DNA of 45,214 bases from CAZSNH01 sp052388455 (GCA_052388455.1 JBQTIA010000046.1:1-45214), one strand, 5' to 3'. Positions 16,358 to 25,320 are shown, numbered from the stretch's first letter. Numbers and translations are program-made. Notes: generated from the letters alone by a model not told the origin.

Positions 16358-17674
16358 CTAGTTCAGCGAGTGCTCGTACTCGCCGATGTAGCGGAGCACA
16401 TGCTCGGAGAAGCCGTCGAGGTGCACCCAGCGGCCGTAGCCGACGCCGTTCCGGTTGGACGCGACGTTGATCAGGTAGGCACGCCGGGCGACCGGAGCGG
16501 GTACCTCGTCGTGGCTCTGCTCGTCGGTGATGACGATCAGCCGGTCGTGAGCGAGGCCGTTGACGTGCGACACCGCCTTGCCGAGGAACGTGCCGTTGTT
16601 CGGCTGCGACCTTACGATCGCATCGATGCCGGCCAGCCCCTGGCGTGAAGGCACCTCCTTCACGTCATCCGAGAACGTGAACGTCCTCAGATCGCCGTTG
16701 ATCACGGAGGCGAGCGCTGCCGCCGCGTCCATGCGCGACAGGTCCGAGCGCCGCGACAGCGCCGCACCCATCGACCCGGATACGTCGACCAGCACGATGG
16801 TGCGGCCCTCGAGCTTCGGCTGCTCGGCGATAACGGTTTTCAAGGCTGAGTCCAGCTCTCGGTCGAACATCGGGGCCGCACGAGCTGCCGCCACGAAGCG
16901 GAACGGCAGCACACGCTTGGCGCCCTTGCGGTCGAGGATGGCCATGCGAACGAGCTTCTCGTCGACGCCGGAGTCGGCCATGTTGCGTAGATTGCGCAGC
17001 AGGGCGAGGTAGCCGAGCTTGCCCTCCCTGAGCAGCCGCTCGAAGGTGTCGCGCTTGTCGGCGCCTCCCGACAGCGCGACCTCCCAGGTATCGGCACTGT
17101 CGAGTTCCTTGCCCGCCAGCTTGCGCCACGTCTCCGCCTGCTCCGCCGCCCTGGGCTTGGCGTGGACCAGGAACAGAACGTCGCGCAGCCGTACGGGACC
17201 GGGCCGGTCGTACTTGGCCAGCTCGTAGGCGTCGAACTTCTCGAAGGCGCGGGCGAGCCCCTTCTTCATCTGCGCCGACAACGGACGCTTGCCGTTCCGC
17301 CAGTAGATGGCGACCAGCTCGGCCAGCTCGTCGGCGCGCTGGATGACCTCGCAGACCGTGTTCGCCACCAGCTTCTCGCGCTGGGCGCCTGTCTTGGCGA
17401 GCACGGTCAGCAGCAGCAGCGGTGCGTGCCGCAGGTTCATCTTTGAGCGCGCCTCGACGGCGAGCGCGGCGACGACCTCGGGATCGAGGCTCGAGGCGAG
17501 CGCCGTGATGCGGGCCGAGATGGTTTCGCCGTCCTCGTAGAACTCGTCCTCCCAGAGCAGGCAGGAGAGCATCGAGCGGCGCAGCTTCTGCTCCGCCGTA
17601 AGTTCCTTCGCCGCCGGCGCGCCCTCGTGCGTCCGGTCGGCCTTCTTCTTTCCCTTGAACAGATTGATCCGCAT
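16358..17674 (-). CDS. rsr: Ro60/Rsr orthologue (TROVE and vWA domains)
   Basis: Ring-shaped RNA-binding protein of the Ro60 family. In other bacteria Rsr binds Y RNAs and works with exoribonucleases such as PNPase or RNase PH/II in rRNA maturation and RNA quality control. The product is 438 residues, shorter than the ~530 of Deinococcus Rsr. Residues about 25-270 form the helical-repeat TROVE region (MNLRHAPLLLLTVLAKTG, GTRP-like KFDAYELAKYDRPG, RDVLFLVHAKP). Residues about 285-435 are a vWA domain with an intact MIDAS motif DVSGSMG near residue 295, plus a later ITDEQSHD. The start at 17674 follows CAGGTG by about 9 nt. Three Y RNA-like genes lie immediately upstream on the same strand, which strongly supports this identity. 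No rtcA/rtcB genes adjoin it. It ends in TAG. Confidence 0.92.
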   Translation of the reverse strand: MRINLFKGKKKADRTHEGAPAAKELTAEQKLRRSMLSCLLWEDEFYEDGETISARITALASSLDPEVVAALAVEARSKMNLRHAPLLLLTVLAKTGAQREKLVANTVCEVIQRADELAELVAIYWRNGKRPLSAQMKKGLARAFEKFDAYELAKYDRPGPVRLRDVLFLVHAKPRAAEQAETWRKLAGKELDSADTWEVALSGGADKRDTFERLLREGKLGYLALLRNLRNMADSGVDEKLVRMAILDRKGAKRVLPFRFVAAARAAPMFDRELDSALKTVIAEQPKLEGRTIVLVDVSGSMGAALSRRSDLSRMDAAAALASVINGDLRTFTFSDDVKEVPSRQGLAGIDAIVRSQPNNGTFLGKAVSHVNGLAHDRLIVITDEQSHDEVPAPVARRAYLINVASNRNGVGYGRWVHLDGFSEHVLRYIGEYEHSLN

Positions 17675-17720
17675 GGAAGCACCTGAGAGCTTGTGTCGTC
17701 AGACATCGGATAGAGGATGC

Positions 17721-17860
17721 GGTCGCCCGGGGAACACGCCGGCACGGAACAAATGTCGAGTGCTCTGACACTGAGCTATTCCAGCCGTAGCTGGAAGCGG
17801 GAATTCAACCCGCGACCTCTCGATGGGCGAAGTATCCGATACCTCCACCACCGGGCGACC
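17721..17860 (-). ncRNA. Y RNA candidate A, with permuted tRNA-like module
   Basis: A perfect 10-bp closing stem (GGTCGCCCGG with CCGGGCGACC, 17851-17860 and 17721-17730) is flanked inside by TGGTGGAG and GTTCC, a shape shared with the two RNAs upstream. Next comes ATACTTCG (17828-17835), then a tRNA-like module in permuted order. It has a T-arm (GCGGG/CCCGC, loop TTGAATT, 17797-17813), an acceptor-like stem TTCCAGC/GCTGGAA closed by TACG, a UNCG tetraloop on a C-G pair (17779-17796), and a D-arm GCTC/GAGC with loop AGTGTCA (17762-17776). This is the layout known for bacterial Y RNAs: a Ro-binding stem plus a tRNA mimic whose 5' and 3' ends are joined. It ends 46 nt before the rsr start codon, so it could be processed from the rsr transcript. 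No T-tract follows. Confidence 0.8.
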
Positions 17861-17942
17861 GGTGATCGTCAGTGATGCATTTCGGGACTCATTCGTTTCA
17901 TCTGTGTCGTCCTTATTCCAATTGCGCGTCTTACAAAGGGCT

Positions 17943-18012
17943 GCCCGAGGAACAGCGTGGCCGCGGTTTCTGCGGTTTCCAAACGAAGTATCCGCTGCCT
18001 TCACCATCGGGC
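17943..18012 (-). ncRNA. Short Y RNA candidate B, lacking tRNA-like module
   Basis: Same frame as its neighbours: closing stem GCCCGA/TCGGGC (18007-18012, 17943-17948), TGGTGAAG (17999-18006) on the 5' side, GTTCC (17949-17953) on the 3' side, and GGATACTTCG inside (to 17984). Where A and C have a tRNA-like module, B has only about 30 nt with CGCGG/CCGCG-type pairing. About 70 nt in all. It may be a genuine short Y RNA (many animal Y RNAs are small) or a worn copy. It lies between A and C on the same strand. Confidence 0.65.
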
Positions 18013-18023
18013 GGGTTTTGAGA

Positions 18024-18176
18024 GCAACAGGGAGCCCAGGGAACTGGCCGAGCCGGTACGGAAGTGCTCTACCGCTGAGCTACTCCGGCACTGCTGCCGG
18101 AGATGGGATTCGAACCCACGACCTCTCGCTGACAGGCGAAGTAACCGAACTCTTCACCACTGGACGCCGCTGTTGC
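18024..18176 (-). ncRNA. Y RNA candidate C, with well-preserved permuted tRNA-like module
   Basis: The outer stem GCAACAG/CTGTTGC (18170-18176, 18024-18030) is followed after an internal loop by GTCCAG/CTGGGC (18160-18165, 18034-18039). Then come TGGTGAAG (18152-18159) and GTTCC (18040-18044), and TTACTTCG (18137-18144). The tRNA mimic has a small stem-loop with loop CTGTCA, and variable-loop-like AGGTC. Its T-arm GTGGG/CCCAT has the canonical loop TTCGAAT (18103-18119). The acceptor-like stem CTCCGGCA/TGCCGGAG is capped by GCAG (18083-18102), and the D-arm GCTC/GAGC has loop AGCGGTA with the GG pair (18066-18080). The 3' half of a tRNA thus precedes the 5' half, so it is not a standard tRNA gene. 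T- and D-loop signatures suggest a real elbow, and tRNA-processing enzymes could act on it. Confidence 0.82.
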
Positions 18177-18538
18177 AATGCCGATCAATCCTTTCGCCGT
18201 AGGGTCGAGCCCCGAAACGACGAGGCCCTCCCGCGGGTTTTCCGGGGGAGGGCCTGCTTCTCGAGCGAAGCTGTGACGGAAGCGCTGCGACTTACGCAGT
18301 CCCTCCCGGGCCATCCCGTACCGGCGCATCGTTTCGGCCATTCGCACCGAAGGTGCAAATGCTGAAACGGCAATGAATGTCGTACGTCAATTTGACGAGC
18401 ATTTTTCTATCGCACTCGATTGAGGGGGCGCGCTGGACTGCACCAGAGCGGATGTATGATCGAGAGACCCTATTCGAGTCAATCGGAATCAGTCTCGAAT
18501 GTGGAAAAAAATATGAATGACTATTCACCCGTGGCGGT
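18177..18538. other. Region upstream of the Y RNA array, with strong hairpins
   Basis: No protein gene is convincing here. There are two clear hairpins. AGGCCCTCC/GGAGGGCCT lies at 18223-18255. A two-tier stem lies at about 18331-18370, with GTTTC/GAAAC outside and TTTGCACC/GGTGCGAA inside around TTC. Both lie upstream of Y RNA C on the minus strand and could insulate it or belong to a leader. On the minus strand a weak TTGACT (near 18474) has no good -10. Confidence 0.4.
18223..18255. terminator. GC-rich hairpin, possible terminator
   Basis: Perfect 9-bp arms AGGCCCTCC and GGAGGGCCT surround a loop containing TTTT. On the minus strand the stem is followed by CGTCGTTTCGG, a poor T-tract, so termination strength is uncertain. 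It separates the SLT-like gene region from the Y RNA array. Confidence 0.4.
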
Positions 18539-18680
18539 GATCGATCCAGGGCAATCACATATGGCGCGAAATGTAGGTGGGGTCGACGAAGGAGACCCAA
18601 CAAACTCGAGCGAACAAAGTTGTTGGGTCTCGTGCCTCGACCCAACCTACGTCCAAATGCGATTGCCCTGGTGATCGATC
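18539..18680. repeat. 142-bp MITE-like nested palindrome (GTTGGGTC family), copy 2
   Basis: The ends are inverted repeats: GATCGATC then CAGGGCAATCACA on the left, and the complement with a 2-nt insertion and one change on the right. Inside, GTAGGTGGGGTCGA and TCGACCCAACCTAC pair with one mismatch, and GAGACCCAACAA pairs perfectly with TTGTTGGGTCTC around about 17 nt. The inner part matches the repeat at 103-166. There is no ORF inside. It lies 45 bp after the SLT-like gene. Confidence 0.75.
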
Positions 18681-18724
18681 CGCATCCCGTCCGACTGTTT
18701 CCGCCGGTCGACGCGCAAGTCGAT

Positions 18725-19984
18725 TCAATTCGGTCGCGGCGGAATATAGGCGTCGTCGCGGGCAGCGCGCGCCGGAACCGGAGGCGGGGATGGAGCGAGA
18801 CCCTGCAGTTCGTCGAACACCGCCTCGAACTCGACCGCGCCGGAATTGACCAGATTTTCGTTCATGCGCTCGTCGAGTGCTTGCAGCAGGCCCTCGGATG
18901 TTTTTCCGCGCACGATCGTGTTGCGGGCATAGGCGTTGCGCTCGAAGAAGTTCGGCGTCGGCGCGTCGCGCGCGACCGGCTGCATCATTTCGAGCCCGGT
19001 GCCGGGCCCGGCGAGGTTCATCAGCTCGATTTCCGCGCCGGTGAGATTGGCTTTGCCTTTCCGTTCCGCCATAGACTTGAGACCGTTGATCTTGATCACC
19101 TGCAGCCAGGGTCCGATGTCGCCGTCGATGTTGATCGCATGCATTCCGAGGCCGCGCGGGGTCGTCGCCAGCGAAACCTGCTTGCTCCACTCGTTGGGGA
19201 TCGAGCGGGCGACGGCGGTCATTTGCTGCAGGGCCGCGATTTTTCGTTCGATCAGCGCGGCCCGCTGCGGCTCCCGCGCGGCAACATCGCCTAGCCGCTC
19301 GATGAACTTCGGCCCGCTCTTCACCAGCTCGTTGATGGTGTTGGCGGCCAGCAGCTGCGCATAGCCTAGCGCGGTCGAGATCGGCGTGCCCGTTTTCTTG
19401 ATCGGATGTATGCCGGCGACCATGTCGGCGACGCCGAGGCCGCTGGTCTCCAGCGCGTAGATCCTGACGACCTGATCCTTGGTCAGGCCGGCGGCGAGCG
19501 CCTCGCGAGCGTAACGTATCTTGAACTCACGCTCGGGGATGCGCTCCGGAACGAAGTCGTATTGCGCCTTGGCGTGCGAGAGAAACTCGGCGAGCCCTGG
19601 CCTCGGCTTGGGAGGTGGCCGCTTCTCGGCTTCAGCCGCCTGATAAGCAGCCCAGCGCTTGGCCAGGTCCGGGGTCAGCTTAGGCCCCTCGTAGACCGGC
19701 GGAAATGTCCGCACATAGTCGTCGGCGACGACGGTGATCGCCGCGCCCCGCTTGCGGCGGCGCTCGGTCCGCTTCGTGGAAACCGTCTCCCAGTACACGT
19801 TGCTGCGATGCTCGTGCAGACGCGTGGCGGCCAGATAGGCTTCGAGAGCGGACCGTTCCGCGCTGGCCAGCGTCGCCAGAAACGCTTCCGGTGCGCGCGC
19901 CTCGGTGACCTGCGGTCCGCTGGCCAGCGTGATGACGGCCGTCACGGCCGCAGCCATCGTTGCCCATCTGGCAGCTTTTTTCAT
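18725..19984 (-). CDS. Secreted lytic-transglycosylase-like protein
   Basis: 419-residue exported protein. A basic, hydrophobic N-terminus (MKKAARWATMAAAVTAV) ending near VTEARA is a likely signal peptide. The middle (about residues 150-230) has an SLT-like core: YALETSGLG, where ETSG replaces the usual ESGG, then TALGYAQLL, the position of the G-Y/L-M-Q-L motif. A role in peptidoglycan cleavage in the periplasm is therefore likely, though the fold assignment is by motif only. The C-terminus is Pro-rich. The start at 19984 follows AGGACC by 7 nt and is preferred over 20041. Single gene, divergent from the nudix operon, with the 142-bp repeat just downstream. Confidence 0.6.
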   Translation of the reverse strand: MKKAARWATMAAAVTAVITLASGPQVTEARAPEAFLATLASAERSALEAYLAATRLHEHRSNVYWETVSTKRTERRRKRGAAITVVADDYVRTFPPVYEGPKLTPDLAKRWAAYQAAEAEKRPPPKPRPGLAEFLSHAKAQYDFVPERIPEREFKIRYAREALAAGLTKDQVVRIYALETSGLGVADMVAGIHPIKKTGTPISTALGYAQLLAANTINELVKSGPKFIERLGDVAAREPQRAALIERKIAALQQMTAVARSIPNEWSKQVSLATTPRGLGMHAINIDGDIGPWLQVIKINGLKSMAERKGKANLTGAEIELMNLAGPGTGLEMMQPVARDAPTPNFFERNAYARNTIVRGKTSEGLLQALDERMNENLVNSGAVEFEAVFDELQGLAPSPPPVPARAARDDAYIPPRPN

Positions 19985-20209
19985 ATCGATGGTCCTGATC
20001 GACGCGCAGACTGTCGCGGAAACTGTCCGGGAAAGCGCCATATCATGCCTCCGGTGCAGGAAAAAAGGCGGCTCCGCTCATACCGTCCGATCACGGGTAG
20101 AAAAAATCTAGCCGGCGCCCGCTCGCCCGGCGCCACGTCAGCGGGATTAACGATGAAGTCGAGCCACTTCCCGCTACGGGCGCTTGTTCCGGAGTGATAG
20201 AAACGGCGC

Positions 20210-20884
20210 ATGGACGATCATCGAATCGCGGGGACCGCAGCGGGGGCGGCGGATGCCTTCCGCCGGCTGGCGCTCAGCCGGTTGCACCCGGCCACACCAT
20301 CGCCTGGCAGCCCCGGCGCTCAGTCGGTCCACACCCCTAGCGATTTCGACCTCAATCCGGAGGCGCTGGCGATGGCCGGCACCGCGGAGGAGCTACGCCC
20401 GGCCGCGGTACTCGTTCCGGTCGTCGCCCGCGCCTTGCCGATGCTGCTGCTCACCCGCCGCACCGATCATCTGCCCCAGCACGCCGGCCAGATCGCCTTT
20501 CCGGGCGGAAAGATCGACAAGGGCGATGGCGATGCGACGAGGACGGCGCTGCGCGAGGCGCACGAGGAGGTGGGCCTGGAGAGCCGGCACGTCGAGATCC
20601 TCGGCCTTCTCGATCCTTACCGGACCGGCACCGGCTATTGGATCACCCCCGTCGTCGCCCTGGTCGATCCGGGCTGTGCGCTGGTCCCCAACCCTTTCGA
20701 GGTCGCCGAGGTCTTCGAAGTGCCGCTGGCCTTTGCCATGGACCGGCGCAATATCGGAACCGACACCCGCATCATCGCCGGACACGAGCGACGGTATTTT
20801 GCGATCCGCTTCGGAAATTACTATATCTGGGGGGCCACGGCCGGCATCCTGATGAACATGCAACAGAGGCTCTTCGGCTCATGA
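20210..20884 (+). CDS. Nudix hydrolase, CoA pyrophosphatase type
   Basis: 224-residue Nudix enzyme predicted to split CoA or its derivatives into 4'-phosphopantetheine and 3',5'-ADP. The Nudix box is clear: GGKIDKGD, then TALREAHEEVGL at about residues 97-121. It is preceded by LTRRTDHLPQHAGQIAFPGG, the signature typical of the NudL/CoA-diphosphatase group. The first Glu of the box is Asp here, as is common in that group. Its stop overlaps the next start (ATGA), so it is translationally coupled to the DUF6111 gene and then cca. Confidence 0.85.
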   Translation: MDDHRIAGTAAGAADAFRRLALSRLHPATPSPGSPGAQSVHTPSDFDLNPEALAMAGTAEELRPAAVLVPVVARALPMLLLTRRTDHLPQHAGQIAFPGGKIDKGDGDATRTALREAHEEVGLESRHVEILGLLDPYRTGTGYWITPVVALVDPGCALVPNPFEVAEVFEVPLAFAMDRRNIGTDTRIIAGHERRYFAIRFGNYYIWGATAGILMNMQQRLFGS

Positions 20885-21183
20885 TCCGCATCGTCATCGA
20901 AAACATCGTGCTCTTCCTCATGCCGACGTTCGCCTACCTCGCCTACGTCATCGTCAACCGGCGCATGACGCCGCCCGACGCCAACGCAGACGGATCGCAG
21001 ACCGGCGCCGGCTCTGCCGGGCTGCTCGACGACGCGCCGCTGCTGTATCTCTTCGCGGCGGGCGTCTTCCTGGTCGTCGTCACGCTGGTGATGTTCGGCT
21101 CGACCACTGGCGGCAAGCCGGATCAGACCTACCGCCCGCCGGTGCTGAAGGACGGACGTATCGAGCCGGGCCACGTCGAATAG
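20881..21183 (+). CDS. DUF6111-type small membrane protein
   Basis: 100-residue protein with two hydrophobic helices (about 5-25 and 52-72) and polar ends. The start ATG overlaps the nudix stop by 4 nt. Small proteins of this type (DUF6111, assigned from memory of the family) sit between nudix and cca genes in many Alphaproteobacteria. Function unknown. It ends in TAG. Confidence 0.75.
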   Translation: MIRIVIENIVLFLMPTFAYLAYVIVNRRMTPPDANADGSQTGAGSAGLLDDAPLLYLFAAGVFLVVVTLVMFGSTTGGKPDQTYRPPVLKDGRIEPGHVE

Positions 21184-21192
21184 GGCACGAGC

Positions 21193-22467
21193 ATGGGAGG
21201 TTCGAAGCCGGGCGGAAACGGACACCAGCCGCCGCGGCTTGCCGGAGTGGACTGGCTGGTCCGCGAGGAGACACAAGCAGTGTTCGCCGCGCTGGCGGCT
21301 GGGGGCTTCGAAGCGCGGGCCGTCGGCGGCGCTGTGCGCAACACGCTGATGGGACGACCCGTCAAGGATGTCGACCTTGCGACTCCGGCCCGGCCCGAGG
21401 ACGTGATCCGTCTCGCCGAGGCGGCCGGGCTCAGGGCCATCGCAACCGGCCTTCAGCATGGCACCGTCACCGTCGTCGCCCGGCATACGCCGTTCGAGGT
21501 GACGACGTTGCGCCGGGACGTGGAAACGTTCGGCCGTCATGCGACGGTCGCCTTCACCGACGATTGGGCCGCCGATGCCCGTCGCCGCGACTTTACGATC
21601 AACGCGCTCTACTGCACGAGCGACGGCACTCTGCACGATCCGCTCGGCGGCATCGACGATGTCGCGCTCCGCCGCGTCCGCTTCATCGGCGACGCGGCCG
21701 ACCGGATCCGCGAGGACTTCCTGCGCATCCTGCGCTTTTTCCGCTTTACCGCCGAGTATTCTGACGGCCGACCCGATCCGGACGGTCTCGACGCGACAGT
21801 CGCGCAGGCCGACGGGTTGCAGCAGCTCTCCGGCGAGCGTATCCGTGCGGAACTTCTGCGCCTGCTGGTCACGCCGGCCGTCATCCCGATGCTGCGCGTC
21901 ATGGAAAAGGGCGGCATTCTCGCGCGCATTCTGCCCGCCGTCGCCGATGTCGCCGTCTGTTCCCGCCTGTGCGCCATCGAGGCAGCCCTCGGTCGGCCCC
22001 CTGATCCCGTCTTACGGCTCGGCGCGCTCGCTGCGGCGCGCCCCGGGGCCGCTCTAGGACTTCGAGGTGCGCTGCGTCTCTCGGCCCACGAGTACGAACG
22101 GCTGGCCCGAATGGCGCTGCCCGATCGGGCCTTCGATCCGGCAACTCCCGAACTCTGGGCCAAGTCATATCTCTATCGCGAAGGGCCTGATGTCTTCATG
22201 GACGGCGTTCTGTCCGACTGGGCGCGGTCCACGGCGCCGGCAGCTGATCCGCTGCGGCGCGAGCGGGCGCTGCTGCCGTCGAGATGGACTGCGCCCGTGT
22301 GTCCCGTGCGCGGCGCCGACATTCTGGCACTCGGTATCCCGCCGGGACCGTTCGTCGGCCGCATCCTCTCAGACTTCGAGGAGTGGTGGATCGCCGCCGG
22401 GTTTCCTCGCGACGCCGAGATGATCACCGCCGAGCTTCGGAGGCTAGCCGCAGTTACCAAACCGTAA
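21193..22467 (+). CDS. CCA tRNA nucleotidyltransferase / poly(A) polymerase family
   Basis: 424-residue class II nucleotidyltransferase, most likely the CCA-adding enzyme for tRNA 3' ends. Seen: the head motif GGAVRNTLMGRPVKDVDLAT with the two catalytic Asp (DVD), the RRRDFTINAL motif, the GGIDDV segment, RIREDFLRILRFFRF and the neck region. The usual RD of GGxVRD is RN here. The C-terminal ~200 residues are a helical body. Third gene of the nudix-DUF6111-cca operon, 9 bp after the previous stop. Confidence 0.9.
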   Translation: MGGSKPGGNGHQPPRLAGVDWLVREETQAVFAALAAGGFEARAVGGAVRNTLMGRPVKDVDLATPARPEDVIRLAEAAGLRAIATGLQHGTVTVVARHTPFEVTTLRRDVETFGRHATVAFTDDWAADARRRDFTINALYCTSDGTLHDPLGGIDDVALRRVRFIGDAADRIREDFLRILRFFRFTAEYSDGRPDPDGLDATVAQADGLQQLSGERIRAELLRLLVTPAVIPMLRVMEKGGILARILPAVADVAVCSRLCAIEAALGRPPDPVLRLGALAAARPGAALGLRGALRLSAHEYERLARMALPDRAFDPATPELWAKSYLYREGPDVFMDGVLSDWARSTAPAADPLRRERALLPSRWTAPVCPVRGADILALGIPPGPFVGRILSDFEEWWIAAGFPRDAEMITAELRRLAAVTKP

Positions 22468-22533
22468 ATCGCCCTTCCCCATCGCCGCCCGGCTGAGCTA
22501 GCGTGAACATTGGCATTGTGTGAGGCGTAAAGA

Positions 22534-22773
22534 ATGCAAGAGACGGGCGACGAGGACATCATTCGAGCGCTCAGGGCGCGGTCGCACCGCGTCGTGCAGA
22601 CCCTGTTCGCGAGCCTCGCGGGCGGCGCCATCGCTGCAGGGCTGGCCGTGCATCACGCTCCAGCCATGTTCGGGCTTGCGGGCAGCGAGCCCGAAGCCAT
22701 CGCTCACAATCTGCTGGCCATGGGGCTCGCCTATGTCGCCACGATGGTCGTGTGGGACTGGCTGTACGACTGA
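22534..22773 (+). CDS. Small membrane protein, unknown
   Basis: 79-residue protein with two hydrophobic segments (about 20-45 and 60-75). GAGG lies about 9 nt before the ATG. A charged N-terminus (QETGDEDIIRALRARSHR) is followed by a Gly/Ala-rich helix. Not recognised. It lies 66 bp after cca and could share its transcript. Confidence 0.55.
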   Translation: MQETGDEDIIRALRARSHRVVQTLFASLAGGAIAAGLAVHHAPAMFGLAGSEPEAIAHNLLAMGLAYVATMVVWDWLYD

Positions 22774-22884
22774 AAGGCCGCTCCGGCGGCACACGATCGA
22801 AGTCCTCCGCGTTTCACTTGCGCTCCGGATGTTGGGGCGACAGGGCTCCTGAGCTAAGAATGCCCTTCGCAGGAGCCGTGCCCC

Positions 22885-23118
22885 ATGGATTTACCCGATC
22901 CTCTGATCACGATCTCACCGGACCGGATGTCCGGTGCGCCGGTGTTCACTGGGACGCGCGTGCCTGTGCAAGCGCTGTTCGACTACATCGAAGGCGGCGA
23001 TCCGCTGGATGAATTTCTGGAAGATTTTCCAGATGTGACTCGTGAGCACGCCATAGCTGTGCTCGAATTTGCCCATTCGAGCGCGGTCGCCGACATCAGC
23101 AAGGCCGCTGCAGAATGA
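22885..23118 (+). CDS. DUF433 antitoxin-like protein
   Basis: 77-residue DUF433 protein, the usual antitoxin partner of a DUF5615 PIN-like toxin. The typical segments are ISPDRMSGAPVFTGTRVPV, then a helix-turn-helix-like stretch DPLDEFLEDFPDVTREHAIAVLEFA. AGGAG lies about 10 nt upstream of the ATG. The toxin gene starts 18 bp after its stop. The pair is likely a type II toxin-antitoxin module. Confidence 0.85.
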   Translation: MDLPDPLITISPDRMSGAPVFTGTRVPVQALFDYIEGGDPLDEFLEDFPDVTREHAIAVLEFAHSSAVADISKAAAE

Positions 23119-23135
23119 AGTCGGTTCCTTGACGC

Positions 23136-23468
23136 ATGCGAATTCTCTTCGATGCATGCGTGCCACGCCGCCTCAGGCGCTATTTGCCCGGTCACACGAT
23201 AATCACCGCGCGGGAGATGGGTTGGAATAATTTTCCAGATGGCCCGCTGCTGACTGCCATTGGGCGAGAGTTTGATGTCTTGGTTACCGTCGATCGAAGC
23301 CTGCGTCATCAGCAGCGCGTCGGCAGCCATGCCTTTGCAATACTGATCTTGTGAGCCAAATCCAACCGGATCGAGCATCTGATACCGCTGCTGCCGGCGC
23401 TGATTTCGGCAATCGCTACGATCAAAGCCGGTGAGGTCCTCGTGATCGGCGAGCCCGGCTTTCAGTGA
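23136..23468 (+). pseudogene. DUF5615 PIN-like toxin, interrupted by in-frame TGA
   Basis: Reads MRILFDACVPRRLRRYLPGH and continues to VLVTVDRSLRHQQRVGSHAF then AILIL, then TGA at 23352-23354. The same frame goes on with AKSNRIEHLIPLLPAL to a second stop at 23466-23468. The usual family sequence has Arg at the stop position (LRAKSNRIEHL), so CGA to TGA is the simplest change. The 72-residue product lacks the C-terminal ~37 residues; the PIN-like acidic residues (D7, E27, D55 region) remain. It may be inactive, leaving an orphan antitoxin, or the base may be a sequencing error. Confidence 0.8.
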
Positions 23469-23484
23469 TCCCGCCGCAGACCTG

Positions 23485-23515
23485 AAAAAGCCCCGACGGA
23501 GAACCGCCGGGGCTT
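23485..23515 (-). terminator. Rho-independent terminator of groESL
   Basis: On the minus strand AAGCCCCGGCGG pairs with CCGTCGGGGCTT around TTCT and is followed by a T-run. It lies 34 bp after the groEL stop. Confidence 0.9.
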
Positions 23516-23548
23516 CGCTCTTCTAAGCTATGACAGCGCGTGTGGAGT

Positions 23549-25204
<1,656 letters not shown>

Positions 25205-25256
25205 GTGTGGCTACTCCGGAGAAAATGGGAAGGATCTGTTGGGGGTGAGTGGCGAG

Positions 25257-25314
25257 TCGTGAATGGTGAGTGGTCGTTCGTGGGCTCATCGAGCCTTCCA
25301 CTCACCACTCACGA
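25257..25314. repeat. Inverted repeat between groS and groL
   Basis: 17-bp arms starting TCGTGAATGGTGAG (25257-25273) and ending CACTCACGA (25298-25314) match but for one base. Inside is a second stem, GGCTC/GAGCC, around ATC. It fills half of the groS-groL gap and may be a dispersed repeat, an mRNA processing site or an attenuator. Confidence 0.65.
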
Positions 25315-25320
25315 ATTTTG

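Noticed and set aside
18055..18145. Ordinary tRNA gene on the minus strand
   Set aside because: The T-arm and acceptor 3' strand precede the acceptor 5' strand and D-arm, there is no anticodon arm in the right place and no CCA end. Next to rsr, a Y RNA tRNA mimic explains it better.
17823..18365. Open frames of 80-180 codons across the Y RNA array
   Set aside because: They cross all three structured RNAs, have no Shine-Dalgarno and no recognisable protein features.
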